From assembly GCA_963169665.1 (NCBI GenBank), contig CAUJET010000105.1, forward strand, positions 33,419 to 97,418: 64,000 nucleotides of DNA, given 5' to 3'. How positions within the stretch are numbered: position 1 is the first letter of the stretch; each line of letters starts with the position of its first letter. This document shows, in pieces, positions 47,524-57,035 of this stretch. The translations under genes were made by a program, and so were the position numbers. The notes under the pieces are model-generated. The model did no database searches. It was not told where the DNA came from and saw only the letters and a program-made list of their open reading frames with translations. This DNA is from Actinomycetota bacterium (lineage in GTDB: Bacteria; Actinomycetota; Acidimicrobiia; Acidimicrobiales; Ilumatobacteraceae).

Positions 47524-47537
47524 GAACGAAATGTTCA
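47523..47537. promoter_or_regulatory. Inverted repeat TGAAC-N5-GTTCA upstream of serA
   Basis: TGAACGAAATGTTCA directly abuts the 11-bp array (its first T is the last base of the array). It is an operator-like dyad about 45 bp before the predicted serA 5' end. The spacing of 5 argues against a LexA box, which needs N4. Confidence 0.45.
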
Positions 47538-47566
47538 TCGCGGTTCCGATGCCCGGATCGAGCGGG

Positions 47567-47573
47567 TAACGAT
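47567..47573 (+). promoter_or_regulatory. -10 element TAACGAT for serA
   Basis: TAACGAT ends 7 nt before ATG 47581. In-frame ATG 47572 and GTG 47578 lie inside or after the box and are poorer choices. Confidence 0.4.
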
Positions 47574-47580
47574 GGACGTG

Positions 47581-49140
47581 ATGGCACGCATCCTCGTCAC
47601 CGAAGAGATCGCCGAGGGCGGTCTCGACCGACTCCGCGCCGCAGGCCACGAGGTGGACGTCCAGCTCGACCTGTCGCAGTTGCTCACCCAGATCGTGGGC
47701 GCGCACGCGCTGATCATCCGCTCCGCCACACAGGTCACCCCCGAGGTGCTCGAGGCCGGCAGCGACCTGATGGTCGTCGGCCGCGCGGGCATCGGCCTCG
47801 ACAACGTCGACGTCGACGCCGCTACCCGACGTGGCGTGATGGTCGTCAACGCGCCGCAGAGCAACATCATCTCCGCCGCCGAGCACACCATGGCGCTGCT
47901 GCTCTCGCAGGCCCGCAACGTGCCGCAGGCCCATGCCGCGCTCACCCAGGGCCGCTGGGAGCGCAGCAGGTGGGAGGGCGTCGAACTCGCCGACAAGGTG
48001 CTCGGCATCGTCGGCCTCGGCCGCATCGGCAAGCTCGTCGCCGACCGGGCGAAGGCCTTCGGCATGCGACTGGTGGCCTACGACCCCTTCGTGTCCGCCG
48101 ATCGCGCGCGCCAGATGGGCGTCGAACTGCTCGGCCTCGACCAGCTGATCACCGAGGCCGACTTCGTCACGATCCACCTGCCGAAGAACAAGGAGACCAC
48201 GGGTCTCATCAACCGCGACCTGCTGCTGAAGGCCAAGCCGAGCCTGCGGGTGATCAACGTGGCTCGCGGTGGCATCGTCGTGGAGCAGGATCTGGCCGAC
48301 GCGATCCGCGAAGGGATCATCGCGGGTGCTGCGCTCGACGTGTTCGCCGCCGAGCCCACGACATCGTCGCCGCTGTTCGAACTCGACAGTGTCGTCGTCA
48401 CGCCTCACCTCGGCGCGTCCACGCGTGAGGCCCAGGACAAGGCCGGCGACACGATCGCCGACATGGTGCAGCTGGCGCTCGCCGGCGAGTTCGTCCCGTT
48501 CGCCGTCAACGTCAACGCCGCCGAGGCGAACGAGACGCTGAAGCCCTACCTGCCCCTCGCCGAGCGGTTGGGCCGGCTGTTCGCGTCCCTGTCGGGCCAG
48601 TCGCCTGCCACCCTCGAGGTGTGCTGCGACGGCGACATCGCCGGTTACGACACGCGCATCGTCACGCTCGCCGCACTGAAGGGATTCTTCGGCCTGTTCA
48701 GCGACGAGGCGGTCACCTACGTGAACGCCCCGCAGCTCGCGAAGGACAAGGGCCTCGAGGTGCGCGAGACGAACTGTGCCACCGCGGCCGACTTCGTCAA
48801 CCTGATCACCATCCGCGGCGGTGGTCACTCGATCTCCGGCGCGATCGTCGGCCGGCGCGGCGAGCAGCGCATCGTCGTGATCGACGAGCACGTGTTCGAC
48901 GTGCCGCCCGCCGCCAACATGCTGATGGTCAAGAACGACGACCGTCCTGGCGTGATCGGCACCGTCGGCACGCTCCTCGGCGACGCCGGCATCAACATCG
49001 CCGACATGGACGTCGGCCGCGCTGCGGAGCCGGGCACCGCGGTCATGCTGATCGCCCCCACCGCCAGCGTGCCGACGGAGGTCGTCGAGTCCCTGCGTCG
49101 GGCGCCCGGCATCATCTCGGTGGACACCCTCGTCGGCTGA
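47581..49140 (+). CDS. serA: D-3-phosphoglycerate dehydrogenase
   Basis: First step of serine synthesis: oxidises 3-phosphoglycerate with NAD. 519 residues, the long actinobacterial form. NAD-fold GIVGLGRIGKLVADRAKAFG, substrate Arg in NVARGGIVVEQD, catalytic His in VVTPHLGASTREAQ, an intervening domain (about 330-450), and an ACT domain (VKNDDRPGVIGTVGTLLGDA) for serine feedback. The start MARILVTEEIAEGG is set by the -10 geometry. The upstream gap carries five 11-bp repeats and a dyad that may regulate this gene or its divergent neighbour. Confidence 0.96.
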   Translation: MARILVTEEIAEGGLDRLRAAGHEVDVQLDLSQLLTQIVGAHALIIRSATQVTPEVLEAGSDLMVVGRAGIGLDNVDVDAATRRGVMVVNAPQSNIISAAEHTMALLLSQARNVPQAHAALTQGRWERSRWEGVELADKVLGIVGLGRIGKLVADRAKAFGMRLVAYDPFVSADRARQMGVELLGLDQLITEADFVTIHLPKNKETTGLINRDLLLKAKPSLRVINVARGGIVVEQDLADAIREGIIAGAALDVFAAEPTTSSPLFELDSVVVTPHLGASTREAQDKAGDTIADMVQLALAGEFVPFAVNVNAAEANETLKPYLPLAERLGRLFASLSGQSPATLEVCCDGDIAGYDTRIVTLAALKGFFGLFSDEAVTYVNAPQLAKDKGLEVRETNCATAADFVNLITIRGGGHSISGAIVGRRGEQRIVVIDEHVFDVPPAANMLMVKNDDRPGVIGTVGTLLGDAGINIADMDVGRAAEPGTAVMLIAPTASVPTEVVESLRRAPGIISVDTLVG

Positions 49141-49186
49141 TCGGCCCACCGATCCCCCACGGGTGCGGTTCGGCGCGGTTCGGTGG

Positions 49187-50005
49187 TCAGCGAGCGCCGG
49201 CGGCGCGGATCTGGTCGCGTGTGGTGATCGCCGCGGTACGTGCCGCCTCGGCGTAGTCGTCGCCGCTCGACGCGTACAGGATCGCCCGCGACGAGTTGAT
49301 CACCATGCCGAAGCCCTGGCTGTCGGCACCTGCGGCCACCGTGGCGTCGACGTCGCCGCCCTGTGCGCCGATGCCGGGCACCAGCAGCGGCATGTCGCCG
49401 ACCACGGCGCGCACCTCGCGGAGCTCGGCGGGATAGGTGGCGCCCACGACGAGCCCGCAGTCGCCGATCTGTGACCACTCGGCGGCGACCCGCCGCGCGA
49501 CGTGCAGGTAGAGCGGCTCCCCGCCGACGTCGAGCATCTGGAAGTCGCCCGAGCCGGGATTCGACGTGCGGCACAGCACGAACACCCCGTGACCCGTGTG
49601 GCGGAGGAACGGCTCGACGGAGTCGGTGCCGAGATACGGGTTCACGGTCACGGCGTGAGCCCCGTAGCGGTGGAACGCCTCGCGCGCGTACTGCTCGGCC
49701 GTGGGCCCGATGTCGCCTCGCTTCGCATCGAGCACCAGCACCACGTGCGGATGCCGTTCGCGGATGTGGTGGCAGATCCGCTCGAGCTGCGCTTCGGCCC
49801 GGTGGGCGTGGAAGTACGCGATCTGCGGCTTGAACGCACAGACGACGTCGGCCGTGGCATCGACGATGTCGATGCAGAAACGTTCGATCGCGTTCGGGTT
49901 GCCGTCGAGCGGCGACGGCAGTCGAGCCGTATCGGGGTCGAGGCCGACGCACAGCATCGAGTCGCTGCGGTGCCAGGCGGAGCGGAGGAGATCGTGCAGG
50001 CCCAT
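49187..50005 (-). CDS. pyrF: Orotidine 5'-phosphate decarboxylase, subfamily 2
   Basis: Last step of UMP synthesis. 272 residues, the longer subfamily 2 type found in actinobacteria. [13 protein letters not shown] opens the barrel, the catalytic [19 protein letters not shown] is intact, and [10 protein letters not shown] with the phosphate-binding loop follows. Not with other pyr genes. A TAGTGT box lies 10 nt before the ATG. Confidence 0.95.
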   Translation of the reverse strand: MGLHDLLRSAWHRSDSMLCVGLDPDTARLPSPLDGNPNAIERFCIDIVDATADVVCAFKPQIAYFHAHRAEAQLERICHHIRERHPHVVLVLDAKRGDIGPTAEQYAREAFHRYGAHAVTVNPYLGTDSVEPFLRHTGHGVFVLCRTSNPGSGDFQMLDVGGEPLYLHVARRVAAEWSQIGDCGLVVGATYPAELREVRAVVGDMPLLVPGIGAQGGDVDATVAAGADSQGFGMVINSSRAILYASSGDDYAEAARTAAITTRDQIRAAGAR

Positions 50006-50015
50006 GACGGGGCCG

Positions 50016-50021
50016 ACACTA
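50016..50021 (-). promoter_or_regulatory. -10 box TAGTGT for pyrF
   Basis: TAGTGT, 10 nt, ATG 50005, no Shine-Dalgarno. Confidence 0.4.
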
Positions 50022-50068
50022 CTCAGACCCGTCGGCTGGCAGGCCTGTCGCCGGCGTCAGGATCCGGG

Positions 50069-50734
50069 TCAGTGCTGGCAGTTCCAGACTCCTTTGTCCT
50101 CGAGTTGTGGCCGGATGCACCCGGCGGGCATCGGTGGGATCGGCTTGTTGGCCGGCCAGTCGGCCGGCACACCCTCCGGTCGGGACGCGGCGGTGGTCGC
50201 CGGCGCCGGTGCGGTGGTGGCTGTCGTGGCCGCCGGTACCGCGGTGGTGACCGGTACCGCGGTCGTGACCGGAGCGGCCGTGGTGACCGGCGGCTGCGTG
50301 CCGCTGGTGGGGGACGGGGACGCGACCAGGGAGGTGGCAGGTGCGGTCGGCGTGGTGGCGCCGGTGGGGGCGGCTGCCGGTGTCGCCGTCGCCATCGGCG
50401 GGGAGCCGGCGCCCGCGCGGCCGCCCTGGCCGGAGGTGGCCGAGGCGGGTGCGATCGGTGCTCCGGTCGCACCGGTGGCCGCGACCGGCGCAGCGACGAT
50501 CGGCACGGCGGGATTGAGCGACGTCGGCAGCGGCGCAGTACCGGGCAGGACGGGGCCGCCGACCACGTCGGTGCCCTGCGACCCGTCCGGCGGGATCGCC
50601 TGGGTGGTGTCGAGCAGGGGTACGCCGGCGGATGGGTCGCGGGCGGGTTCGTAGACGATGGCGAACGACATCGCCGCCACCGCGGTCGTGCCCGCCACGC
50701 TCACCGCCGTCACGAACGTGACGCGTCGGTTCAT
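50069..50734 (-). CDS. Thr/Pro/Ala-rich secreted or anchored protein
   Basis: 221 residues from ATG 50734, preceded by GGAGGGG. An N-terminal signal or anchor (RRVTFVTAVSVAGTTAVAAMSFAIV) is followed by a long Pro/Ala/Thr linker with repeated PVTTA units (about residues 140-175). The last 35 residues hold two Cys (PMPAGCIRP and VWNCQH), which could form a disulfide. No enzymatic domain is visible. It reads as an extracytoplasmic protein with a low-complexity stalk; function is unknown. Confidence 0.75.
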   Translation of the reverse strand: MNRRVTFVTAVSVAGTTAVAAMSFAIVYEPARDPSAGVPLLDTTQAIPPDGSQGTDVVGGPVLPGTAPLPTSLNPAVPIVAAPVAATGATGAPIAPASATSGQGGRAGAGSPPMATATPAAAPTGATTPTAPATSLVASPSPTSGTQPPVTTAAPVTTAVPVTTAVPAATTATTAPAPATTAASRPEGVPADWPANKPIPPMPAGCIRPQLEDKGVWNCQH

Positions 50735-50903
50735 GCTCACCCCTCCGACCCTCGATGCCACTCTGCGTCCGCTCGCCGCACCTGCCCGGGTCAACCGTGC
50801 ACGTGCCGTTGCGAGACCATCGGATGGCCAACCCTCGGAGATGAGTGGTCTTGAGACGGTCTGAAGACTCCGACCACGACCCGTGGGGATCGAACCCTGC
50901 CGG

Positions 50904-51095
50904 TCAGCCCTCGACGGTGATCGCGGCGGTGGGGCACATGTCGGCGGCCTGCTGCACCTTGTCGCGCAGCTCCTCGCCCGGCTCCTCCTGGAGCACGTAG
51001 AGGTAGCCGTCGCTGCGCACCTCGAACACCTCGGGGGCCACCTGCATGCACGCCCCGGTGGACGCACACACATCGAAATCGACGGACACCTTCAT
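50904..51095 (-). CDS. Small [3Fe-4S]-type ferredoxin
   Basis: 63 residues from ATG 51095 with AAGGGG upstream. Three Cys: C10 and C16 (DVCASTGACMQVAPEVFE) and C54 (DMCPTAAI), fitting the [3Fe-4S] ferredoxins that feed electrons to cytochrome P450s in actinobacteria. No P450 or reductase gene is adjacent, so the partner is elsewhere. It lies 40 nt after the sunset-domain gene on the same strand. Confidence 0.9.
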   Translation of the reverse strand: MKVSVDFDVCASTGACMQVAPEVFEVRSDGYLYVLQEEPGEELRDKVQQAADMCPTAAITVEG

Positions 51096-51135
51096 GTTGT
51101 TCCCCTTCGTCGCTCCCGGCCCGGCGTCGACGACG

Positions 51136-51519
51136 TCAGGCCTTGGCGGCACGATAGCCGTCGGCCGCAGCGGACTCTGCGTCCACGTAACAGCGCTCGG
51201 CCTTGGTGCGGTCGTAGAAGCGACCACCCGGTACGTGATAGATGCCCGAGTTGTCGTTGGCCTTCACCGGGTGATGCAGCGGGCAGTCGCCCTCGGTCGG
51301 GGCAACCCACGCCGACCCGTCGGTCACGGCCAGCAGGGGAGCGTCGGACACCTGCGGCACGATCACCGGGCGCCGTGCCGGGGCGGGCGGATCGAACGGC
51401 GGCCACGCGGGGGCGCCGGACGGCGCAGGCACGGAGCGGGTCGACCACCAGCGAGCGATCACCGCGGTCACGATGGTCAGCACCGCCAGCCACACCAGTC
51501 GCCTCGCCCACCGCTGCAT
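51136..51519 (-). CDS. Membrane-anchored sunset-domain protein
   Basis: 127 residues. One N-terminal TM anchor (LVWLAVLTIVTAVIARWW), a Pro-rich stalk, then a C-terminal domain with CPLHHPVKANDNSGIYHVPG followed by FYDRTKAERCYVDAESAAADGYRAAKA-type residues. The SGIYHxPGG...ERC...GYR pattern is the sunset domain, found at the ends of secreted and nuclease proteins, with two Cys that may pair or bind metal. Leaderless start (TAGGAT 6 nt upstream). The ferredoxin gene follows. Confidence 0.82.
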   Translation of the reverse strand: MQRWARRLVWLAVLTIVTAVIARWWSTRSVPAPSGAPAWPPFDPPAPARRPVIVPQVSDAPLLAVTDGSAWVAPTEGDCPLHHPVKANDNSGIYHVPGGRFYDRTKAERCYVDAESAAADGYRAAKA

Positions 51520-51525
51520 GGCCCG

Positions 51526-51531
51526 ATCCTA
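51526..51531 (-). promoter_or_regulatory. -10 box TAGGAT for the sunset-domain gene
   Basis: TAGGAT, 6 nt, ATG 51519. Confidence 0.5.
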
Positions 51532-51618
51532 GTTCTCCGGGCAGCGGTGGCCCGCGGTGGCCCGGTCGTTCGCTGAGCCGCACCCGCAGCACGTGCGGGT
51601 GCGGCTCACCGAGGTGAG

Positions 51619-53400
<1,782 letters not shown>

Positions 53401-53410
53401 ACACCGGCCG

Positions 53411-53446
53411 GAAAAAGCAAGAAGCCCCCGGCCGGAGGCTGGGGGC
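53411..53446 (-). terminator. leuA attenuator terminator
   Basis: GCCCCC (53446-53441) pairs with GGGGGC (53429-53424) with a nearly complete inner stem (one A-C mismatch, TCC loop), followed by TTCTTGCTTTTTC. It lies before leuA and after the leader peptide. Confidence 0.8.
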
Positions 53447-53447
53447 G

Positions 53448-53474
53448 GGCAAGCGCGAGAACGCGGCGCTTGCC
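53448..53474 (-). promoter_or_regulatory. leuA leader stem preceding the terminator
   Basis: Perfect 8-bp stem GGCAAGCG / CGCTTGCC (53474-53467 with 53455-53448), directly after the leader-peptide stop codon. It is the candidate alternative structure in attenuation. Confidence 0.6.
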
Positions 53475-53510
53475 CTACATAAGAAGGAGCAGCAGGCCGG
53501 AGGTGCGCAT
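53475..53510 (-). CDS. leuL: leuA leader peptide (11 aa, five consecutive Leu codons)
   Basis: ATG CGC ACC TCC GGC CTG CTG CTC CTT CTT ATG TAG encodes MRTSGLLLLLM. Five Leu codons in a row just before an anti-terminator/terminator pair and leuA is the classic layout for leucine-responsive transcription attenuation, known for leuA in actinobacteria. Low Leu-tRNA would stall the ribosome on the Leu run and prevent terminator formation. The peptide itself has no expected function. Confidence 0.85.
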   Translation of the reverse strand: MRTSGLLLLLM

Positions 53511-53521
53511 AACGGTTCAGG

Positions 53522-53550
53522 ACTGTACCCCACCGAGCCCGTTTCGGCAA
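53522..53550 (-). promoter_or_regulatory. leuA promoter (TTGCCG-N17-TACAGT)
   Basis: -35 TTGCCG (53550-53545), 17-nt spacer, -10 TACAGT (53527-53522), 11 nt before the leader-peptide ATG. It is one of the few places in the window where both hexamers are recognisable. Confidence 0.65.
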
Positions 53551-53575
53551 TCAGGCTGCGCCGCCAAGTCGCCGG

Positions 53576-55000
53576 TCAGGGGATGGAGGCGATCAGCTCG
53601 CGGATCGCGTCGTCGTCGGGGCCCGCGAAGTTGATCCAGATGCCGTGCCGTCGGACGATCGTCTGCGGCGCGGTGGCGGCGGCGGAGCGGAGCTCGTCGA
53701 GCATCGACCCGGTGCAGTCGGGGCACGACGCGTCGCCCTCGGTGCCGGTCATCGTGGCGAATCGGAGCATCGTGGGCGAGGCGAATCCGTTCGTCCACGT
53801 CGCCTCGAACCATGGCTGCGATGTGCCGTCGCCCATGAAGGAGATGATGGTCGTCGTCGGCTCGACGGCGGGCAGGAAGAACTCGTCACCGAAACCGGCC
53901 TGGGCCACGGGGATCACGTCGGCGGGAACGGGGGAGGGCGCGCCGCTGCGGACGACCTCCGCACCGCCGGGGAACGACCCGGGGAAGACGATCGGCAACG
54001 GGGTGCCGACGGTGAGGTCGTCGAGGGTGGTGGTCGTCACGGAACGTCCGCTGATCGCGCCATCGGGACCGAGCAGGTCACTGGTCGTGCTGGACGCGAC
54101 GACGAAGCCCGTGCCCTGGTCGATCGTCCAGGTGTCGAGCTGAGCGCCGGACGCAGTCGTCGGTGGGATGGGAAGAGATGCCGACCGGGACGCGACGAGC
54201 CAGGCGGGTCGCCCGTCGACCACGACCTCGTCGATCGTGAAGTCGGCATCGGGAGCCAATGCGATGCCGGCCCACGGTGGGGACACGCCCATGCCGCTGG
54301 CGAGCGGGAGATGGTTGCTCGTCTGACCGGACAGTTCCTGGAACTGCAGCGAGCCCGTGTCGTCGACCCACGCCCCTCGAACGGTGCCGTCCCTCGGGTC
54401 GAATGACTGCCAGCCGCCGTCCGGGTCGGTCGCCCAGAGGCTGCCGTCCGCGTGGACGATCACGTCGTGTCGCTGCGTCGAGTCGGGCTGCCCGGTGAAC
54501 GACGACGTCACCGTGGCGGTGAACGAGACGCGCTCGATCGTGGCGAGTACTGCCTGTCGCTCGGTCTCGATCTCGGCCAGCTGCTGCGCCACATCGACCG
54601 CAGCGGCTGGTTCGGCGGTGTCGACTGCGACGGCCGGGGGGTCCGGTGTCGGTTCGGTGGATGCCGGTGAGGCGTCGGCGGGCACGGCCGCCATCGAGGA
54701 TTCGGGGACGTCGGTGGCGGGGGCTGGTCCCGTCCCTCGTGCGTCGTCCGCCCGTTCCGTGTCCTCGGCGAGGCCGCTGAGGACGGTCAGGCCGCCGACG
54801 ACGATCGCTGCCACGCCGATCGTGCCGAGCACCCGGAGGGTCGTGCGGCGTGGCGAGCCCGGGCGATGCCGCCCGTCGCCCGGCGCGGGCGCATCGACCA
54901 CACGCACGAGGCCGTGATCGTCGGACGGCGGGCGAACGGGGGCGAACGGTGCGGCCACACCGTTGAGAGTGCTGCGTGACGCCGTTCTGTCGTGCAGCAC
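53576..55000 (-). CDS. Single-span membrane protein with large extracytoplasmic domain
   Basis: Up to 474 residues from GTG 55000. Cytoplasmic N-terminus of about 55 residues, TM helix (TLRVLGTIGVAAIVVGGLTVL), an Ala/Pro/Thr linker, then a beta-rich domain (about 140-474) with repeated strands (TFTATVTSSFTG-like, then GSLWATDPDGGWQSFDPRDG) recalling LolA/MucB-like anti-sigma periplasmic folds, and one CPDC motif near the end. No enzyme motif is evident. The start is uncertain because GTG 55000 sits inside an inverted repeat (GTGCTGC/GCAGCAC, 54969-54975 and 54994-55000). Confidence 0.75.
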   Translation of the reverse strand: MLHDRTASRSTLNGVAAPFAPVRPPSDDHGLVRVVDAPAPGDGRHRPGSPRRTTLRVLGTIGVAAIVVGGLTVLSGLAEDTERADDARGTGPAPATDVPESSMAAVPADASPASTEPTPDPPAVAVDTAEPAAAVDVAQQLAEIETERQAVLATIERVSFTATVTSSFTGQPDSTQRHDVIVHADGSLWATDPDGGWQSFDPRDGTVRGAWVDDTGSLQFQELSGQTSNHLPLASGMGVSPPWAGIALAPDADFTIDEVVVDGRPAWLVASRSASLPIPPTTASGAQLDTWTIDQGTGFVVASSTTSDLLGPDGAISGRSVTTTTLDDLTVGTPLPIVFPGSFPGGAEVVRSGAPSPVPADVIPVAQAGFGDEFFLPAVEPTTTIISFMGDGTSQPWFEATWTNGFASPTMLRFATMTGTEGDASCPDCTGSMLDELRSAAATAPQTIVRRHGIWINFAGPDDDAIRELIASIP

Positions 55001-55066
55001 CGGTCCGGGTGATGCCGGCGTGAGCCGGTCGACGTGTCGGATCCGGGCTCGGCCCGACCACGAGGG

Positions 55067-56551
55067 TCAGCGGGTGAGGAAGTTGGTGAACTGCCAGGGG
55101 TCGTCGAGGTTCAGACCGTCGCGCTCGGTGCTCCAGCCGGGGAACACGTCGTTGCGGCTGCTGACCGGATCCCAGTCGGCCGGGCCCGAGTACAGCGTGC
55201 CGAGGTAGGGCTTGGCGCCCTCGAGCACGACGTCCCACGGCAGATCGTCGGGAACGCACACGCCCTCGTGCGGGTGGTCGATCATCCAGGCGACGGCCGA
55301 CACGATCGAGCCGGCCACCTGCAAGGTGGTGGCGCTCTGGTGGGGGAGCGCGGCGCGGGCTTCGTCGATCGAGAGCACCGAACCGGTCCACCACGCCTTG
55401 AACGGGTGGCCCATCAGCAGGACACCGAGCTCGTCGCGGCCACTGATGATCTCGTCGTTGAGGATGCGCTGCTTCGGCTGCATCTCCCAGTTGCGCATCC
55501 GCAGCTCGAGCACGCTGTTGATGGCCGCATCGGACGGGTGGTAGGCGTAGTGAACGGTCGGCCGGTACACGGCGGCGCCGGTGAGGGGGTCGTCGACGGT
55601 GAGGTGCTCGCACATCGTGAACGCTTCGCCGTGGCGCACCACCATGCCGCGGATCTCGCCGCTCGGCACCCAGCTGCGCACCCAGGTCTCCATGCCCGGT
55701 CGGGCGAGGCAGATCTGGTTGCGCGGACCCTCGCCCGTGTGGACGTAGGCATCGGGTGGCAGGCGGATCTCGTGGGTGCCCCAGCCCATCTCGGCCGGGG
55801 CGATGCCCTCTTCGTAGAAGCCGTCGACGCTCCAGGTGTTGACGAACTCGTTCGTCTCCTTCGGCACGTTCGTGATCTGCGTGTCGCGCTCGGCGATGTG
55901 GATCACCTTGGTGCCGGTGAGCATCGCCAGCACGTTGAAGCCGGTGCGGTCGTTCGACGCGGTGGCGAGTGCACCCTCGAGCATCGGGACGTCGGCCGGA
56001 TCGGCGACGAGCCCGCGCTGGAGCATCGCGGCTGCGATCTCGAGCAGTGCCTGCTTGGTGAAGTGGCTCACGAGACCGGGGTTGGCGCCGTGCTCGAGCA
56101 CGGCGGTGGCACCCGAGTTGTCGCCCCAGCGCGCCTTCATGCGGCGCAGATCCATGTGTCGGACGTACAGCGTGCGATCGAGCGGGTGGGTGTTCGCGAG
56201 GTCGACGTAGGGGTCCCAGACCTCGACCGAGGTGTTCAGGTAGCGGACGTCGTGGTCGCGGCACCACTCGAGGATCGTCGGGTTGTCGATGTTCCAGGCG
56301 AGATCGAGGAGCACGTCGCCGCTCGACACGCGGGCCGACAGGAACTCGTCGAGGTTCTCAGGGGTCAGTCGATCGATCTCGTAGGTCACACCCGCGGCGA
56401 TCTGGTCGGCGATGCGGTCGCGGTTGTCGGTGAAGTCGACGACCGTGAGACGCGCAGGGTCGATGTGGAGATCACGGACGAGCAGCGGCACCACACACTG
56501 GGCCACCGACCCGCAACCGAGGACGAGCACCCGTTCCGGGTGCCGACTCAC
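55067..56551 (-). CDS. hss: Homospermidine synthase (saccharopine dehydrogenase-like fold)
   Basis: NAD-dependent enzyme making sym-homospermidine from putrescine. 494 residues. Rossmann start RVLVLGCGSVAQCVVPLLVRD, DLAWNIDNPTIL, AVLEHGANPGLVSHFTKQAL, then a long C-terminal catalytic domain typical of bacterial Hss. GTG 56551 overlaps the stop of a 47-residue ORF by 4 nt (GTGA), implying coupling. Polyamine genes other than this are not in the window. Identification rests on motif order and length. Confidence 0.88.
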   Translation of the reverse strand: MSRHPERVLVLGCGSVAQCVVPLLVRDLHIDPARLTVVDFTDNRDRIADQIAAGVTYEIDRLTPENLDEFLSARVSSGDVLLDLAWNIDNPTILEWCRDHDVRYLNTSVEVWDPYVDLANTHPLDRTLYVRHMDLRRMKARWGDNSGATAVLEHGANPGLVSHFTKQALLEIAAAMLQRGLVADPADVPMLEGALATASNDRTGFNVLAMLTGTKVIHIAERDTQITNVPKETNEFVNTWSVDGFYEEGIAPAEMGWGTHEIRLPPDAYVHTGEGPRNQICLARPGMETWVRSWVPSGEIRGMVVRHGEAFTMCEHLTVDDPLTGAAVYRPTVHYAYHPSDAAINSVLELRMRNWEMQPKQRILNDEIISGRDELGVLLMGHPFKAWWTGSVLSIDEARAALPHQSATTLQVAGSIVSAVAWMIDHPHEGVCVPDDLPWDVVLEGAKPYLGTLYSGPADWDPVSSRNDVFPGWSTERDGLNLDDPWQFTNFLTR

Positions 56552-56691
56552 TCGGCGAACTGCGAGGTGAGGGAGAGACCGACGAGCTCGGTGTCGAGCG
56601 ACGTCGCTTCAGCTGCGGCGAGCAACGACTGCCAGTCGTATGCCACGCCCTTGCGGCCTGCGTTCACGGTTCCGTCGAACTGCTGTTCCAT
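56548..56691 (-). CDS. 47-aa protein coupled to homospermidine synthase
   Basis: ATG 56691 has GGAGG 10-12 nt upstream and the TGA overlaps the hss GTG. Product: MEQQFDGTVNAGRKGVAYDW then a helix (LLAAAEATSLDTELVGLSL). No family recognised. The coupling suggests a partner or regulator of Hss. It is too small for most gene finders; alternatives are an upstream leader ORF or chance, but the 4-nt overlap and good ribosome binding site favour a real gene. Confidence 0.65.
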   Translation of the reverse strand: MEQQFDGTVNAGRKGVAYDWQSLLAAAEATSLDTELVGLSLTSQFAE

Positions 56692-56720
56692 GGTCTGTCG
56701 CCTCCTCGTCGAGTCGAACT

Positions 56721-56740
56721 GAAAAGCTTTGAAAAGCTGG
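56721..56740. repeat. Direct repeat GAAAAGCT, 10-nt period
   Basis: GAAAAGCTTT followed by GAAAAGCTGG, in the 5' region of the small ORF upstream of hss, in a patch of unusually low GC. Function unknown. Confidence 0.7.
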
Positions 56741-56840
56741 ATCACATCCCTTTGCGGCACGACCTTGGCGTCGGGCCGGGCGGCAAGCTAACGACGCGCG
56801 GTCGCGCATTGCTACTCACTGATGCAACAGATAGTGGACC

Positions 56841-56876
56841 TGACCGGTCGGTCAGTGCTGACTGATGCATGAGTCA
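56841..56876. promoter_or_regulatory. Two adjacent palindromic operator-like sites upstream of the hss operon
   Basis: TGACCGGTCGGTCA (56841-56854, arms TGACC/GGTCA) and TGACTGATGCATGAGTCA (56859-56876, arms TGACT/AGTCA around ATGCAT) are spaced 18 bp start to start. The first has the form of TetR-family operators. The rest of the gap 56877-57035, before the acyl-CoA ligase stop, shows nothing recognisable. Confidence 0.5.
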
Positions 56877-57035
56877 GCCTGGCCAGGGTGGCGAGGATGC
56901 CGTTCGTTGGTCGCCGGCCGTGGCCTGGTCGCGGACTCGACACGGGTCACCGACCCCACGCAGGCCGCGGTCGGGGGGCAACGGCACGTGACGCCCGTCG
57001 ACCGCAGCTGAGGTCCGCCTGCGACGGACGCAGGG

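Noticed and set aside
47523..47537. LexA (SOS) box upstream of serA
   Set aside because: The dyad is GAAC-N5-GTTC, while the actinobacterial SOS box needs GAAC-N4-GTTC, and serA is not an SOS gene.
50200..50300. Repeat block with GTGACCGG units
   Set aside because: It lies inside the Thr/Pro/Ala-rich secreted protein gene and is explained by repeated PVTTA codons.
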